From contig JACRJX010000041.1 of assembly GCA_016235595.1 (NCBI GenBank), positions 186,001 to 250,000 on the forward strand: DNA of 64,000 bases. The letters are read 5' to 3'. The translations under genes and the position numbers were made by a program. Positions 55,889 through 64,000 of the stretch are shown piece after piece (the stretch's first letter is position 1; each line of letters opens with the position of its first letter). Origin of the DNA: Verrucomicrobiota bacterium. GTDB taxonomy: Bacteria > Verrucomicrobiota > Verrucomicrobiia > CAIQCK01. The notes beneath the pieces are model-generated. The model ran no database searches, was not told the DNA's origin, and saw nothing but the letters and a program-made list of their open reading frames with translations.

Positions 55889-57463
55889 ATGAGCCAACAC
55901 GATCCTTCCGACTCTTCTCACTTCCACGCCCATTGCTGTCCCTGTGTCAGCCATGCCAGTGACGACCCATCGGTCGTCTCCCGGCGCGGTTTCCTCGGCG
56001 GTGGCTTGGCCATGCTGGGCGCGACTGCGTTGCCCGGCATGACCTGGCAGGCGCTCGCTGCGCTCAAGGCGGATCAACAACCCCTCGCCCGCCGACGACC
56101 ACTGATAGTGAAACCGATCTTCTTCTACTCCACCTCGTCCCGGAGACCGATGACCAGTTGGCGTCCGTGGGGCGGCGTGGAAACACAGGCGCAGGCTGAC
56201 GAGGAAATGCTGCGCATCTCCGGCGAACTCAAGAAACTCGCTGCGCGCGCAGATTTTCCGGTCAAATTCCTGCCGCTAACGCCGCTAAAGGGCGGCCCCC
56301 TCTCATCCGTGGAGGACCTGCAGATAGCGGATGCAGTGCTCGCCTACGCTTCCAGCGGGAACAAATTGCAGGTCGAACAGTTGGCCGACTCCGGCAAGGA
56401 CGTGATCTTCTTCCTGCGGCACAAGTCGGGGCCTCTTTATCTGTACTACGAGACGCTCAGCCCGTGGACGTTGCGCCGCAGCAAAAACGACCGGCTCGCG
56501 GCAAAGACGGTCACCGAAGACGACGTGGTGGTGGACAGCGCTGACGAGATCCTCTGGCGACTGCGCGCGCTGTGCGGACTGCGCAATACCATCGGCACGC
56601 GGATTGTCGCGCTCGGCGGCGCGCTTGGTTGGGGCATCGGCCCGAAGGCGGCGGAGATGGCGAAGGAACGTTTCAAGCTGGAAATCGAAACGATGACCTA
56701 CGATCAATTGAAGACGCTGCTACAAGAGGCGATGGCCGATGCCGCAGTGGTCAAGCTCGCCAAACAGCAGACGGCCGATTACTTGAAACTGCCGGGCACG
56801 AAGCTGGAAACAGAGCGTGATTTTCTGGAACGGGCGTTCGTGCTGACGCAAGTGTTCCGGCGGATGATGAAGCAGGCCAACTGCACAGCATTCACCATCG
56901 GCCACTGCATGGGCGCGCCGATGCCGATCGCGCGCACAACCGCGTGCATCCCGCTGAGCCTGCTGAACGACGAAGGTTACCTGGCGTTTTGCGAGTCGGA
57001 CTTCGTCGTCATTCCGGCGGGCATGTTGCTGGCGAACATCTCCGGCAAGCCGATGTTCCTCAACGACCCGACCTATCCGAAGCACGACGGCGTCATCACA
57101 TTGGCCCACTGCACCGCGCCGCGAAAGATGGACGGCAAGCACATCGAGCCGGCGCGCATCCTGACGCACTTCGAGTCCGACTACGGCGCCGCGCCGAAGG
57201 TGGAGATGCGCAAAGGCCAGGTGGTCACCAACCTCATTCCCGGCTTCGAACCGACGCGTTGGGCCGGACTGCTCGGCGAAATTGTGGACGCGCCGTTCCT
57301 GCCAATCTGTCGCAGCCAGATCGACATCCGCTTCAAGGCAGAGCCGTTGCAGGTCGCGAAACGCATGGGAGGGTTCCACTGGATTACCGGTTACGGCAAC
57401 TACACGCGCGAGATCGCCTATGCCCTGCGGCGGCTGAACATCGAGTTCGACAACATCGGGTGA
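55889..57463 (+). CDS. Tat-exported L-fucose-isomerase-like protein
   Basis: Start at 55889 is set by GGAG seven bases upstream. A His/Cys-rich N-terminus (HFHAHCCPCVSHAS, residues about 9-22) precedes a Tat leader (VSRRGFLGGGLAMLGATALP). The C-terminal half, from about residue 320, recalls the FucI/AraA C-terminal domain: GHCMGAPMPIARTTACIPLSLL, LLANISGKPMFLNDPT, AHCTAPRKMDGKHIEP and THFESDYGAAPKVEMRKGQVV. Known fucose isomerases are cytosolic; an exported homologue is not a standard isomerase, so I leave the reaction open. It follows the sugar-oxidation run after the terminator. Confidence 0.75.
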   Translation: MSQHDPSDSSHFHAHCCPCVSHASDDPSVVSRRGFLGGGLAMLGATALPGMTWQALAALKADQQPLARRRPLIVKPIFFYSTSSRRPMTSWRPWGGVETQAQADEEMLRISGELKKLAARADFPVKFLPLTPLKGGPLSSVEDLQIADAVLAYASSGNKLQVEQLADSGKDVIFFLRHKSGPLYLYYETLSPWTLRRSKNDRLAAKTVTEDDVVVDSADEILWRLRALCGLRNTIGTRIVALGGALGWGIGPKAAEMAKERFKLEIETMTYDQLKTLLQEAMADAAVVKLAKQQTADYLKLPGTKLETERDFLERAFVLTQVFRRMMKQANCTAFTIGHCMGAPMPIARTTACIPLSLLNDEGYLAFCESDFVVIPAGMLLANISGKPMFLNDPTYPKHDGVITLAHCTAPRKMDGKHIEPARILTHFESDYGAAPKVEMRKGQVVTNLIPGFEPTRWAGLLGEIVDAPFLPICRSQIDIRFKAEPLQVAKRMGGFHWITGYGNYTREIAYALRRLNIEFDNIG

Positions 57464-57534
57464 TTGAATTTCCCGACGGTTGACAGCAACCGGCATCCCC
57501 GGTCAGAGCGCAGCGCCAGATCACGGCGCGGGTG

Positions 57535-58851
57535 TTACTTCTTCTTTCCGCCGATGCAATACAGGTTTTGCGCGGTGCGAACGAAAAGGCGGCCGTTGGC
57601 GGCGACGATGGAAGAGAGCACCGGTATCTCGTCCGTCGTGAAGCTGGCAAGAATCTTGAACTCATCGCCCGCCGAGAGCACCACAATCGTGCCGCGTTCG
57701 CCGATGCAGTAGATCTTTCCGTCCGCGCCGGTCGGTGAGGCGCTGAAGGTCTCCTTCTTGCCGATGCTGCCCTGCCACTTCTTCTCGCCGGTCTTGGGGT
57801 CGAGGCAGGCCAGGAGTTGCTTGTCGCCATCGAGCACGAAGAGCTTGCCGCGATAGGTCAACGGCGTGCAGACATCCGGCATGAGGTCGTCGAGCTTCCA
57901 TGCGGTCTGCGCGTCGGGCGTGACGTGGCCCATGGCGCCGGCTTTGATTGCGAGGAATGGATGGCGTTTGGGCAGGCCAAGATAGATGAACCCCGGCGAC
58001 GTCGCAGGCGACGTGATGACGCGCCAGACTTTTGCCTTGTCAGTGTTGAACGAGCCGCAACGCCAAATCTCCGCTCCGGTGTCGGCGCGATGGCCGGTAA
58101 CGTAGTCGCCGCCAAAGAGGATGATCTCCGTGCCGCGTGTGCCTTCGTAGGGCAGCGGCGTGGCGTAGGATTCCTGCGACTCGCCCACGGCATCGCTCTT
58201 GCGAACATGACGCCAAAGCGTCTTGCCGGTCTGCGAATCGAGACAGAGCAGAAACGACTCCCGGTTCGGTTTGTCGTCGAGTGAATGCTGATAGGTCGGC
58301 GGGTCGCGCTGGAGCACCTGCACATAGAGCTTCCCGCGGTAGAGCAGCGGGCTGGAACCGTAAATCCACATGTAGGCCAACTTGCCAAACTCCTCCGCCA
58401 GCGCGCGCGACCAGACCTTCCGGCCGGCGAAATCGAACGCCGCAATGTCGCCCGTGGCAAACGTCGCGATGGCCAGCTTGCCATCCGTCACGACCGACGG
58501 CGAACATGCGTTGTTCTTGCCCTTCTGAAAATCGCCGCCCGGCACCACACGCTGCTGCCAGCGCACCTTGCCGTTGGCGGCATCGATGCAGAACAGCAGC
58601 AGGTTCTTCTCCGCATCGGGACTGGTGACAAACACCGAGTCGCCCCACACCACAGGCGTCGCGCTGCCTTTGCCGGGCAACGGCGCGACCCACGCGACGT
58701 TTTCGGTTTTGCTCCACTGCGTCGGCAGGCCGGTCTCCGTCGTGGAGCCGTTGAGAAACGGCCCGCGCCACTGCGGCCAGTTCTCGGCGCGCAACGTCAG
58801 AGGCGCAAGCGCGGCAAGTGTGAACAAGGGAATGATGAGGCGATGGAACAT
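57535..58851 (-). CDS. exported PQQ-binding-like beta-propeller protein
   Basis: The 438-residue product has a Sec signal (MFHRLIIPLFTLAALAPLTL); the longer frame to 58977 is rejected. It is made of PQQ-like blades, for example ENWPQWRGPFLNGSTTETGL, LLLFCIDAANGKVRWQQRV, LLCLDSQTGKTLWRHVRKS, LLACLDPKTGEKKWQGSIG. The first blade phrase WPQWRGP is typical of a propeller family common in Planctomycetes and Verrucomicrobia. No Cys pair or metal motif of true quinoprotein dehydrogenases is seen, so it is likely a binding protein. Convergent with the FucI-like gene. Confidence 0.85.
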   Translation of the reverse strand: MFHRLIIPLFTLAALAPLTLRAENWPQWRGPFLNGSTTETGLPTQWSKTENVAWVAPLPGKGSATPVVWGDSVFVTSPDAEKNLLLFCIDAANGKVRWQQRVVPGGDFQKGKNNACSPSVVTDGKLAIATFATGDIAAFDFAGRKVWSRALAEEFGKLAYMWIYGSSPLLYRGKLYVQVLQRDPPTYQHSLDDKPNRESFLLCLDSQTGKTLWRHVRKSDAVGESQESYATPLPYEGTRGTEIILFGGDYVTGHRADTGAEIWRCGSFNTDKAKVWRVITSPATSPGFIYLGLPKRHPFLAIKAGAMGHVTPDAQTAWKLDDLMPDVCTPLTYRGKLFVLDGDKQLLACLDPKTGEKKWQGSIGKKETFSASPTGADGKIYCIGERGTIVVLSAGDEFKILASFTTDEIPVLSSIVAANGRLFVRTAQNLYCIGGKKK

Positions 58852-58983
58852 GATCTTGGGTTCTCCGATGAATCGTTGCGCCGACTTTGTCAAAAAACGC
58901 CGCCGCCGCAAAGCGGATTCTGTGCTAACGGGTCCGTTGAGAAGCTGCTTGAACACGAGGGGCGGCTGGTGTCTCATGGCGGC

Positions 58984-60171
58984 ATGAAAACGTTTCGTTT
59001 CCCACGCATCGCAGGCATCGGTCTGATCGCCCCGGTCCTTCTCGTGGCGACGGCATCTTTCGGAGAAAACACCATGACTTCAGCCAGCAACCAATACATC
59101 GTTTACTTCGGCACCTATACGGCTGCGAAAAGCAAAGGCATCTATGTGAGCCGTTTCGACGCCACGACGGGCAAACTCGGCGCGCCCGAGCTGGCCGCGG
59201 AAACAAAGAACCCGTCGTTCGTAGCCGTGCATCCGAGCCATCGCTTCCTTTACGCCGTCGGCGAGATTGCCAGCGTCGGCGGCAAGAAGGGCGGCGCGAT
59301 CAGCGCGTTCGCGATTGACGCGGCGACGGGGAAGCTCACGTTGCTGAACCAACAGTCCACCGTCGGTCCCGGCCCGTGCCACGTCAGCGTGGATAACGCC
59401 GGCAAGAACGCGTTTGCGGCGAACTACGGCGGCGGCAGTGTGGCGGTGTTGCCGATCAACAAAGATGGCTCGCTCAGCAAAGCCTCGGCGTTTGTCCAGC
59501 ACACCGGCTCCAGCGTCAACCCGAAACGCCAGGCCGGCCCGCACGCCCACGCCATCAATCTCGACGCCGCGAACCGCTTCGTCTTCGTGCCCGACCTCGG
59601 CCTCGACAAGGTGATGATCTACCGCCTCGACGCGGCCAAAGGCACGCTCACGCCGAATGAGCCGGCGTTTGGCACCGTCCCGCCCGGCTCCGGTCCGCGG
59701 CACATCGCGTTTCACCCGAATGGCCGCTTCGCCTACGTGATCAACGAGATGTTGTGCACGATGACGACGTTCAGCTACGACGCCACGCGCGGTGAGTTGA
59801 AGGAGCTGCAAACGCTCTCGACGCTGCCCGCCGGAGAGTCCGTCCAGCCCGGCTACAGCACGGCGGAGGTGCTGGCGCATCCATCAGGAAAATTCGTCTA
59901 CGGTTCCAACCGCGGTCACGACACCATCGCGATCTTTGCCGTTGACCAGCAGACCGGCAAGCTCACGCCCGTCGGCCATGAGTCCACCCAGGGCAAAGCC
60001 CCGCGCTGCTTCGGCATAGACCCGACCGGCGCATATCTGCTGGCAGCCAACCAAAACACTGACAATGTCGTCGTCTTCCGCATCGATCAGAAAAGCGGGA
60101 AGCTGACAGCGACCGGCCAGAGCATTGAGGTAGGCGCGCCGGTGTGCGTCATGTTCATGCCGGTGAAGTAA
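58984..60171 (+). CDS. lactonase family beta-propeller (6-phosphogluconolactonase type)
   Basis: ATG 58984 gives an export signal (about residues 5-27), then a seven-bladed propeller of the lactonase family: YIVYFGTYTAAKSKGIYVSR, PSFVAVHPSHRFLYAVGEI, GPGPCHVSVDNAGKNAFAAN, GPRHIAFHPNGRFAYVINEM and APRCFGIDPTGAYLLAANQN. 395 residues match the family length. Cytosolic Pgl-type lactonases hydrolyse 6-phosphogluconolactone; an exported form probably acts on other sugar lactones, which would follow from Gfo-type sugar oxidation upstream. Long in-frame sequence before the ATG is antisense to the PQQ gene and not used. Confidence 0.88.
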   Translation: MKTFRFPRIAGIGLIAPVLLVATASFGENTMTSASNQYIVYFGTYTAAKSKGIYVSRFDATTGKLGAPELAAETKNPSFVAVHPSHRFLYAVGEIASVGGKKGGAISAFAIDAATGKLTLLNQQSTVGPGPCHVSVDNAGKNAFAANYGGGSVAVLPINKDGSLSKASAFVQHTGSSVNPKRQAGPHAHAINLDAANRFVFVPDLGLDKVMIYRLDAAKGTLTPNEPAFGTVPPGSGPRHIAFHPNGRFAYVINEMLCTMTTFSYDATRGELKELQTLSTLPAGESVQPGYSTAEVLAHPSGKFVYGSNRGHDTIAIFAVDQQTGKLTPVGHESTQGKAPRCFGIDPTGAYLLAANQNTDNVVVFRIDQKSGKLTATGQSIEVGAPVCVMFMPVK

Positions 60172-60202
60172 CCGGCGCGGCGCGAGCAGGCGATGCGTCC
60201 GC

Positions 60203-61882
60203 TTATCGCTCTTCGGGTTGTGCGCCCTGCTGACGGACAGGCTCGATATTGGCGTTGCGGGCCTCGATTTCGATCCAGCTGTTGAAGGCGAGGTCGCGCT
60301 GACCAGGCTGGCCGTAACCGAAGAAACGCTCACCAAACAGCAACCGGTGCCGCAGCGACTTCTCCTCGGCAGCCAGTTTCTTGGGATCGGCCGGCTTGCG
60401 CTGCTTGACCTGCACGACCAGGCCACCAACGGCCGTGTCAACAAACTCGCTCAGTTCGCCCGGCGCCAGGAGTTCGCACGTGGACAACACCAGCCGCCCG
60501 TAGGGCAGGTCGCGCGGCGGTTCCGACATTGTGAACGCCGGTGGTGTCAGTGGCGTGAGGCCGGCTGCGGTGGCTAGTTGATCCAACGCCGGCTTCGGCT
60601 TGACCGTGGATCCAATTGCGGCCTTGAACTTGGCGTATTTCTCGCGGCCATCCTTGCGCGCTAGCTCCAACGCCCGCATCCGCGTGAGGTCCTCCACCAC
60701 CTTCGAGCGGGCAGCGTCAAACGACGGCAACTCGCTCGCCTTGCGCGCGACGAAATTGATGAGATAGACTCCGTCCGGCGCCGGCACCAATTCGTAAGGA
60801 CTGTCTGAGCTGAGCGTCATGGCGGCCCGCTGGAACTTCGGCGCGGTGATGTATTTCAGCTCGTCCTTTTCACTGAAGAAATCCGTGGTAGCCAGCGCCA
60901 AACCGCGCTGCTTGACGACGGTGGCAAGATCGGGAGGAGTCTTGGTCGGGTTTCGCGAGTCAGGCAGGACGGCGTCGTTGAGTTCACTGGCCGCCTCGTT
61001 GACCATCTTCATCGCGCGCGGCCGGGCAATCTCCTTGCGGATTTCGTCGCTAACGGCAGCGAGAGGCTTCACCTGTTTCGTTTTCGGATCGGTGAAGGTC
61101 TCTTTTTCCTTGTCGTAGCGTTCCTTGATCTCGGCATCAGTGACTTTCACCTTCGACAGGTAGTCGTCGATGCTGAATTTCAAGTAGCGGACCTTTACGC
61201 GCTCCGGGATGCGGTAGGTTTCCTTGCTCTTCTCGAACTCTTCCTTGATTTCCTTGTCGGAAAGCTTGATCTGCGCGGTGTAGTTGGTGGCGTTGAACGT
61301 GACCATCGCGATGGTAAGCTGCTCGTTGGCCTCGTTATAGGCCTGCTGAACGTCGAGCGGCGTGACCTTCGCAGTGCTGGCGACGATGTCCTGAAGTTTG
61401 TCAATGGCGAGCTGTCCCTGGACGATGGACACGAAGTCCTCCTCGTTCAAGCCCCACTGCGGCAGGATCGCTGCCACGAACCGTTGATAACGTTCCCGAT
61501 CGAATCCCTTGTCACCCATGAACACGGGCAGCTGTCGGATGAACTCCACGGCGTTTTCCATCGGCACATGAATACCCAGTTTCTCGATTTTGCGCGACAC
61601 CAGCAGCCGTTGCCACGTGGGCGCCTGAAGCTGCTCTTCCATGCGGCGGCGGTCAATCATCTGGCCCTGCCGCAGGTAATACATCAGGCAGAACGCGCTT
61701 TGTTGCTGTCCGAATTCCGCGTAGGGCACGGGCTTGCCATTTATCCGGCCGGGACTGGGACGCGCCATCCGGTTGCCGGGGTCGTTGCCGGTCTGCGATC
61801 CCCAGAACACGAACGTGATGATGATCACGACGGCGACCACCGCCATGGTAACCTTTTGATGACGACGAAAAATGTGCAACAT
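60203..61882 (-). CDS. SurA/PpiD-type periplasmic folding factor, membrane-anchored
   Basis: The 559-residue protein starts with a cytosolic stub and one helix (VTMAVVAVVIIITFVFWGSQ, residues 12-31), as in PpiD. A SurA-N-like helical region with INGKPVPYAEFGQQQ follows, then a long helical stretch and a beta-rich second half. PpiD chaperones outer-membrane proteins next to SecYEG. A parvulin domain is not obvious here, so isomerase activity is doubtful. It lies 108 bases downstream of hflC, probably in one transcript with hflKC. Confidence 0.75.
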   Translation of the reverse strand: MLHIFRRHQKVTMAVVAVVIIITFVFWGSQTGNDPGNRMARPSPGRINGKPVPYAEFGQQQSAFCLMYYLRQGQMIDRRRMEEQLQAPTWQRLLVSRKIEKLGIHVPMENAVEFIRQLPVFMGDKGFDRERYQRFVAAILPQWGLNEEDFVSIVQGQLAIDKLQDIVASTAKVTPLDVQQAYNEANEQLTIAMVTFNATNYTAQIKLSDKEIKEEFEKSKETYRIPERVKVRYLKFSIDDYLSKVKVTDAEIKERYDKEKETFTDPKTKQVKPLAAVSDEIRKEIARPRAMKMVNEAASELNDAVLPDSRNPTKTPPDLATVVKQRGLALATTDFFSEKDELKYITAPKFQRAAMTLSSDSPYELVPAPDGVYLINFVARKASELPSFDAARSKVVEDLTRMRALELARKDGREKYAKFKAAIGSTVKPKPALDQLATAAGLTPLTPPAFTMSEPPRDLPYGRLVLSTCELLAPGELSEFVDTAVGGLVVQVKQRKPADPKKLAAEEKSLRHRLLFGERFFGYGQPGQRDLAFNSWIEIEARNANIEPVRQQGAQPEER

Positions 61883-61990
61883 AAAGGGCGGCCAACTTAG
61901 CGGCGGCGCTCGGAACGGTCAACGAAAAATGGCGCGAAAAAAAGTGAAATGCGCTTGTCAGAAGAGGAAGCACCCTGTGAACCCCGCCGA

Positions 61991-63004
61991 TTAGCGCTTT
62001 GCAGCGTTTGCAGGTGGCGGAGGCGTTTTCGCGGCGGTGGCACGCTTCAGCAGACCGAGGAAGTCGCTGTCGGTGGAAAGCAGGAGGGTGGTGTCCTTGG
62101 AGAAGACTTTCCGGTAGGTCTCCATGCTCTTGAGGAACGCGTAGAACTCGGCCGCCTGTGAGTTCTGCGTGTAGGCACGAGCATAGATCTCGGCGGCCTT
62201 GGCGTCGGCTTCGCCGCGGATGCGTTGCGTCTCGCGATAGGCGTTGGATTGGATGGTGTTGAGGTCGAGTTCCTTCTGGCCGGCGATGCGCGCAGCGGCG
62301 CCTTCACCTTCAGAACGGAATGCCTGGGCGATTTGCTGCCGCTCGCTGATCATGCGCTGGTAGATGCGCTCCAATACTTCGGGGTTGTAATCCACGCGCT
62401 TGATGCGCAGGTCGAGCAATTCGATGCCGAATTCGGCCAGTTTTCCCTCTGCGGCCTTCTTGATCTCTTCTTCGATCTTGCGCCGGCCAACAGTGATGGA
62501 CGGTAGCGCGCCCACGGAGCCGAGAATGGCGGAACCAGCGGGAGCTTTCAATGAATCGTCCTGTTTCGGCTTGCGCATCTTGTCGGTGCGAATAATCTCG
62601 ATCAGTTCATGTCTGGCGACAGCGTTGCGCGTCTCGCTGCCAAGGATGTCTTCGAGCCGCGAGCGGGCGCTCCGTTCGTCGCGGATGCGCAAGAAATACT
62701 GCATCGGGTCCTTGACCCGCCACCGTGCGAAGGTTCTGACATGGATGTAGGTCTTGTCCTTGGTCGGGATGCCCACGGGCTCGCCGTCCCATTCTAGGAA
62801 TCGCTTCTCAATCCGGTTAACGGCCTGAATGAAAGGCTGTTTGAAGTGCAGACCCGGCTCGACGACCGGCTCTCCAACCGGTTTGCCGAACTGGGTGATG
62901 ATGACCTGCTCCATCATGTTCACCGTGTAGCAAATCTCGCCGAGGGCAAAGAACGCGACCAGTGCGACGAAGATGAGGATGAAGAAACTGCCAAGCTTCA
63001 TCAT
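61991..63004 (-). CDS. hflC: HflC-like SPFH-domain membrane protease modulator
   Basis: GGAGG lies four bases before the ATG at 63004, which overlaps the upstream stop in an ATGA. One N-terminal helix (FILIFVALVAFFALGEICY) is followed by an SPFH/Band 7 domain (QVIITQFGKPVGEPVVEPGLHF, RTFARWRVKDPMQYFL) and a helical end with EAKA-type residues (IRGEADAKAAEIYARAYTQN), the HflC pattern. With HflK it forms a large periplasmic cage that controls FtsH. 337 residues from this start. Confidence 0.9.
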   Translation of the reverse strand: MMKLGSFFILIFVALVAFFALGEICYTVNMMEQVIITQFGKPVGEPVVEPGLHFKQPFIQAVNRIEKRFLEWDGEPVGIPTKDKTYIHVRTFARWRVKDPMQYFLRIRDERSARSRLEDILGSETRNAVARHELIEIIRTDKMRKPKQDDSLKAPAGSAILGSVGALPSITVGRRKIEEEIKKAAEGKLAEFGIELLDLRIKRVDYNPEVLERIYQRMISERQQIAQAFRSEGEGAAARIAGQKELDLNTIQSNAYRETQRIRGEADAKAAEIYARAYTQNSQAAEFYAFLKSMETYRKVFSKDTTLLLSTDSDFLGLLKRATAAKTPPPPANAAKR

Positions 63005-63984
63005 TTCACCTCCCCGATTTTCAGCGTCTGTGACAAGGCCGGCAACCATTGTCGCAACGACTCATCCACAATGAACTTGTGTCCCGCCTGCGGCAGGATC
63101 TCACCCATCGTCTCGAAGTAAATACGCGCCCGGGTGATTTCGGGCGACTTGACGTATTGTTCGAGCATCGCGTTGAACGAGGCGACATCGCCCTCGGCTT
63201 CGTTGACACGCTTGGCCTTGTAGCCCTGGGCTGTGCTGATGGCCTGCTCAGCCTCTCCCTTGGCCTTCGGCACTGCCTTGTTGTAATCGCCGTTGGCGAT
63301 GTTGATCGCATTCTCGCGATCCTGCTGGGCTTTGTTGACCTCATTGAACGATGCTTGTACCTGCTTGGGCGGGTTGACGTCCTTCAACTGCACTTGGTCC
63401 ACCGACAGGCCCAGTCCGTATTTCGCGACCATCTCCTGCAACCGTATGAGCGCGGACGCTTCGATGTCCTGCCGGCCGATGGTAATGACCTCATCCACCG
63501 TGCGGTCGCCGATCACCTCGCGCATGACCGCCTCCGACAAGTCGCGGAGCGTCTTGCCGGGATTGCACACGTCGAACAAATACTGTTTCGGGTCGCGGAT
63601 ACGATACTGTACCACCCATTCCACGAGCGCCGCGTTCAAGTCGCCGGTGACCATGGATTTCTCCTCGTCCGGCTCTTTGCCAGCCTGGTCAGTGTTGCTA
63701 TAGCCCGAAGTGGAGAAGCCGAACTCCATCTTCAACTGCCGGCGCGTGGGTAGCACCGTCACGTCGTCAATACCGAGCGGCAGTTTGAAATGCAGCCCCG
63801 GGCCAACCGTGGCAAGGTATTTTCCAAACCGCAACACCACCGCTTCCGACTCCGCCTCCACCGTGTAATAAGAAGTCCACGCAACCAGCAGAACGAGCGC
63901 GCCCACAAGACCGGCCCCGATACAACCAATCGAGGGCTTGTAGCCTCCAACGTCAATAATGATGGGTGGGGTTCTTGGGTCCAT
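63001..63984 (-). CDS. hflK: HflK-like SPFH-domain membrane protease modulator
   Basis: The 327-residue protein has a single N-terminal helix (IGAGLVGALVLLVAWTSYY) and an SPFH domain: AVVLRFGKYLATVGPGLHFKL, ALVEWVVQYRIRDPKQYLFD, VMREVIGDRTVDEVITIGRQ. The helical C-terminal region has AKGEAEQAISTAQGYKAKRV and ends near IVDES, as in HflK. A Gly-rich N-terminus of enteric HflK is absent. Its stop overlaps the hflC start, so the two are coupled. Upstream lies only the window edge. Confidence 0.92.
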   Translation of the reverse strand: MDPRTPPIIIDVGGYKPSIGCIGAGLVGALVLLVAWTSYYTVEAESEAVVLRFGKYLATVGPGLHFKLPLGIDDVTVLPTRRQLKMEFGFSTSGYSNTDQAGKEPDEEKSMVTGDLNAALVEWVVQYRIRDPKQYLFDVCNPGKTLRDLSEAVMREVIGDRTVDEVITIGRQDIEASALIRLQEMVAKYGLGLSVDQVQLKDVNPPKQVQASFNEVNKAQQDRENAINIANGDYNKAVPKAKGEAEQAISTAQGYKAKRVNEAEGDVASFNAMLEQYVKSPEITRARIYFETMGEILPQAGHKFIVDESLRQWLPALSQTLKIGEVK

Positions 63985-64000
63985 AATTCTGACGGGGGCA

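Overview
The window looks like a chromosomal piece of a GC-rich, Gram-negative soil or freshwater bacterium, most likely of the Verrucomicrobiota (Planctomycetes-Verrucomicrobia group). This is an inference from gene content: Tat-exported Gfo/Idh/MocA oxidoreductases beside a DUF1080 protein and HEAT-repeat proteins, an arylsulfatase with a LamG tail, a ceramidase-like hydrolase, FG-GAP, PQQ-like and YVTN propellers, a REP-associated transposase remnant, and a giant type V autotransporter built of T5SS/PEP-CTERM-type repeats. Most non-housekeeping genes start with a Sec or Tat signal, so the window is mainly about envelope and extracellular work.

Layout. 1-3000 is a decayed island: a partial gene at the edge, two micro-ORFs with a duplicated leader, a metallophosphoesterase, a SRAP C-terminal fragment, half of a tRNA(CAT) fused to a headless tyrosine integrase, and an HsdM N-terminal fragment. 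3-11.8 kb holds secreted proteins (unknown, LVIVD repeat, thioredoxin-like plus phytoene-desaturase-like pair, transglutaminase-like, MBL fold) with two remnants of a RAYT element. 11.8-15.8 kb is rpsU-era followed by a glycoside-hydrolase-like gene. 16-28.8 kb has a propeller/phosphoesterase fusion, thrC, a leftward set (membrane protein, FAD oxidoreductase, ceramidase-like, sulfatase), hemB, a small unknown gene and a class III aminotransferase. 28.9-34.3 kb is a tandemly duplicated secreted gene running with 4-nt overlaps into a family B DNA polymerase and an MscS channel with a cyclic-nucleotide domain, followed by a stray copy of the polymerase 3' end. 34.4-45 kb has an SGNH hydrolase and the 9-kb autotransporter gene. 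45.2-55.7 kb is a single-direction run Gfo1, FG-GAP, Gfo2, HEAT1, DUF1080, Gfo3, HEAT2, closed by a perfect 16-bp hairpin. 55.9-64 kb has a Tat-exported FucI-like protein, a PQQ-like propeller, a lactonase, a PpiD-like protein and hflC/hflK.

How it fits together. The 45-55 kb run is best read as an extracytoplasmic sugar-oxidation locus. Gfo/Idh/MocA enzymes and DUF1080 proteins are known partners in making and cleaving 3-keto-glycosides, and the sulfatase, SGNH hydrolase, glycoside-hydrolase-like protein and lactonase in the window would suit the same lifestyle of breaking down decorated polysaccharides. The paired HEAT proteins, which carry an inserted DUF3395-like domain, are the least explained part. 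Housekeeping genes (era, rpsU, thrC, hemB, hflKC) are scattered between these blocks.
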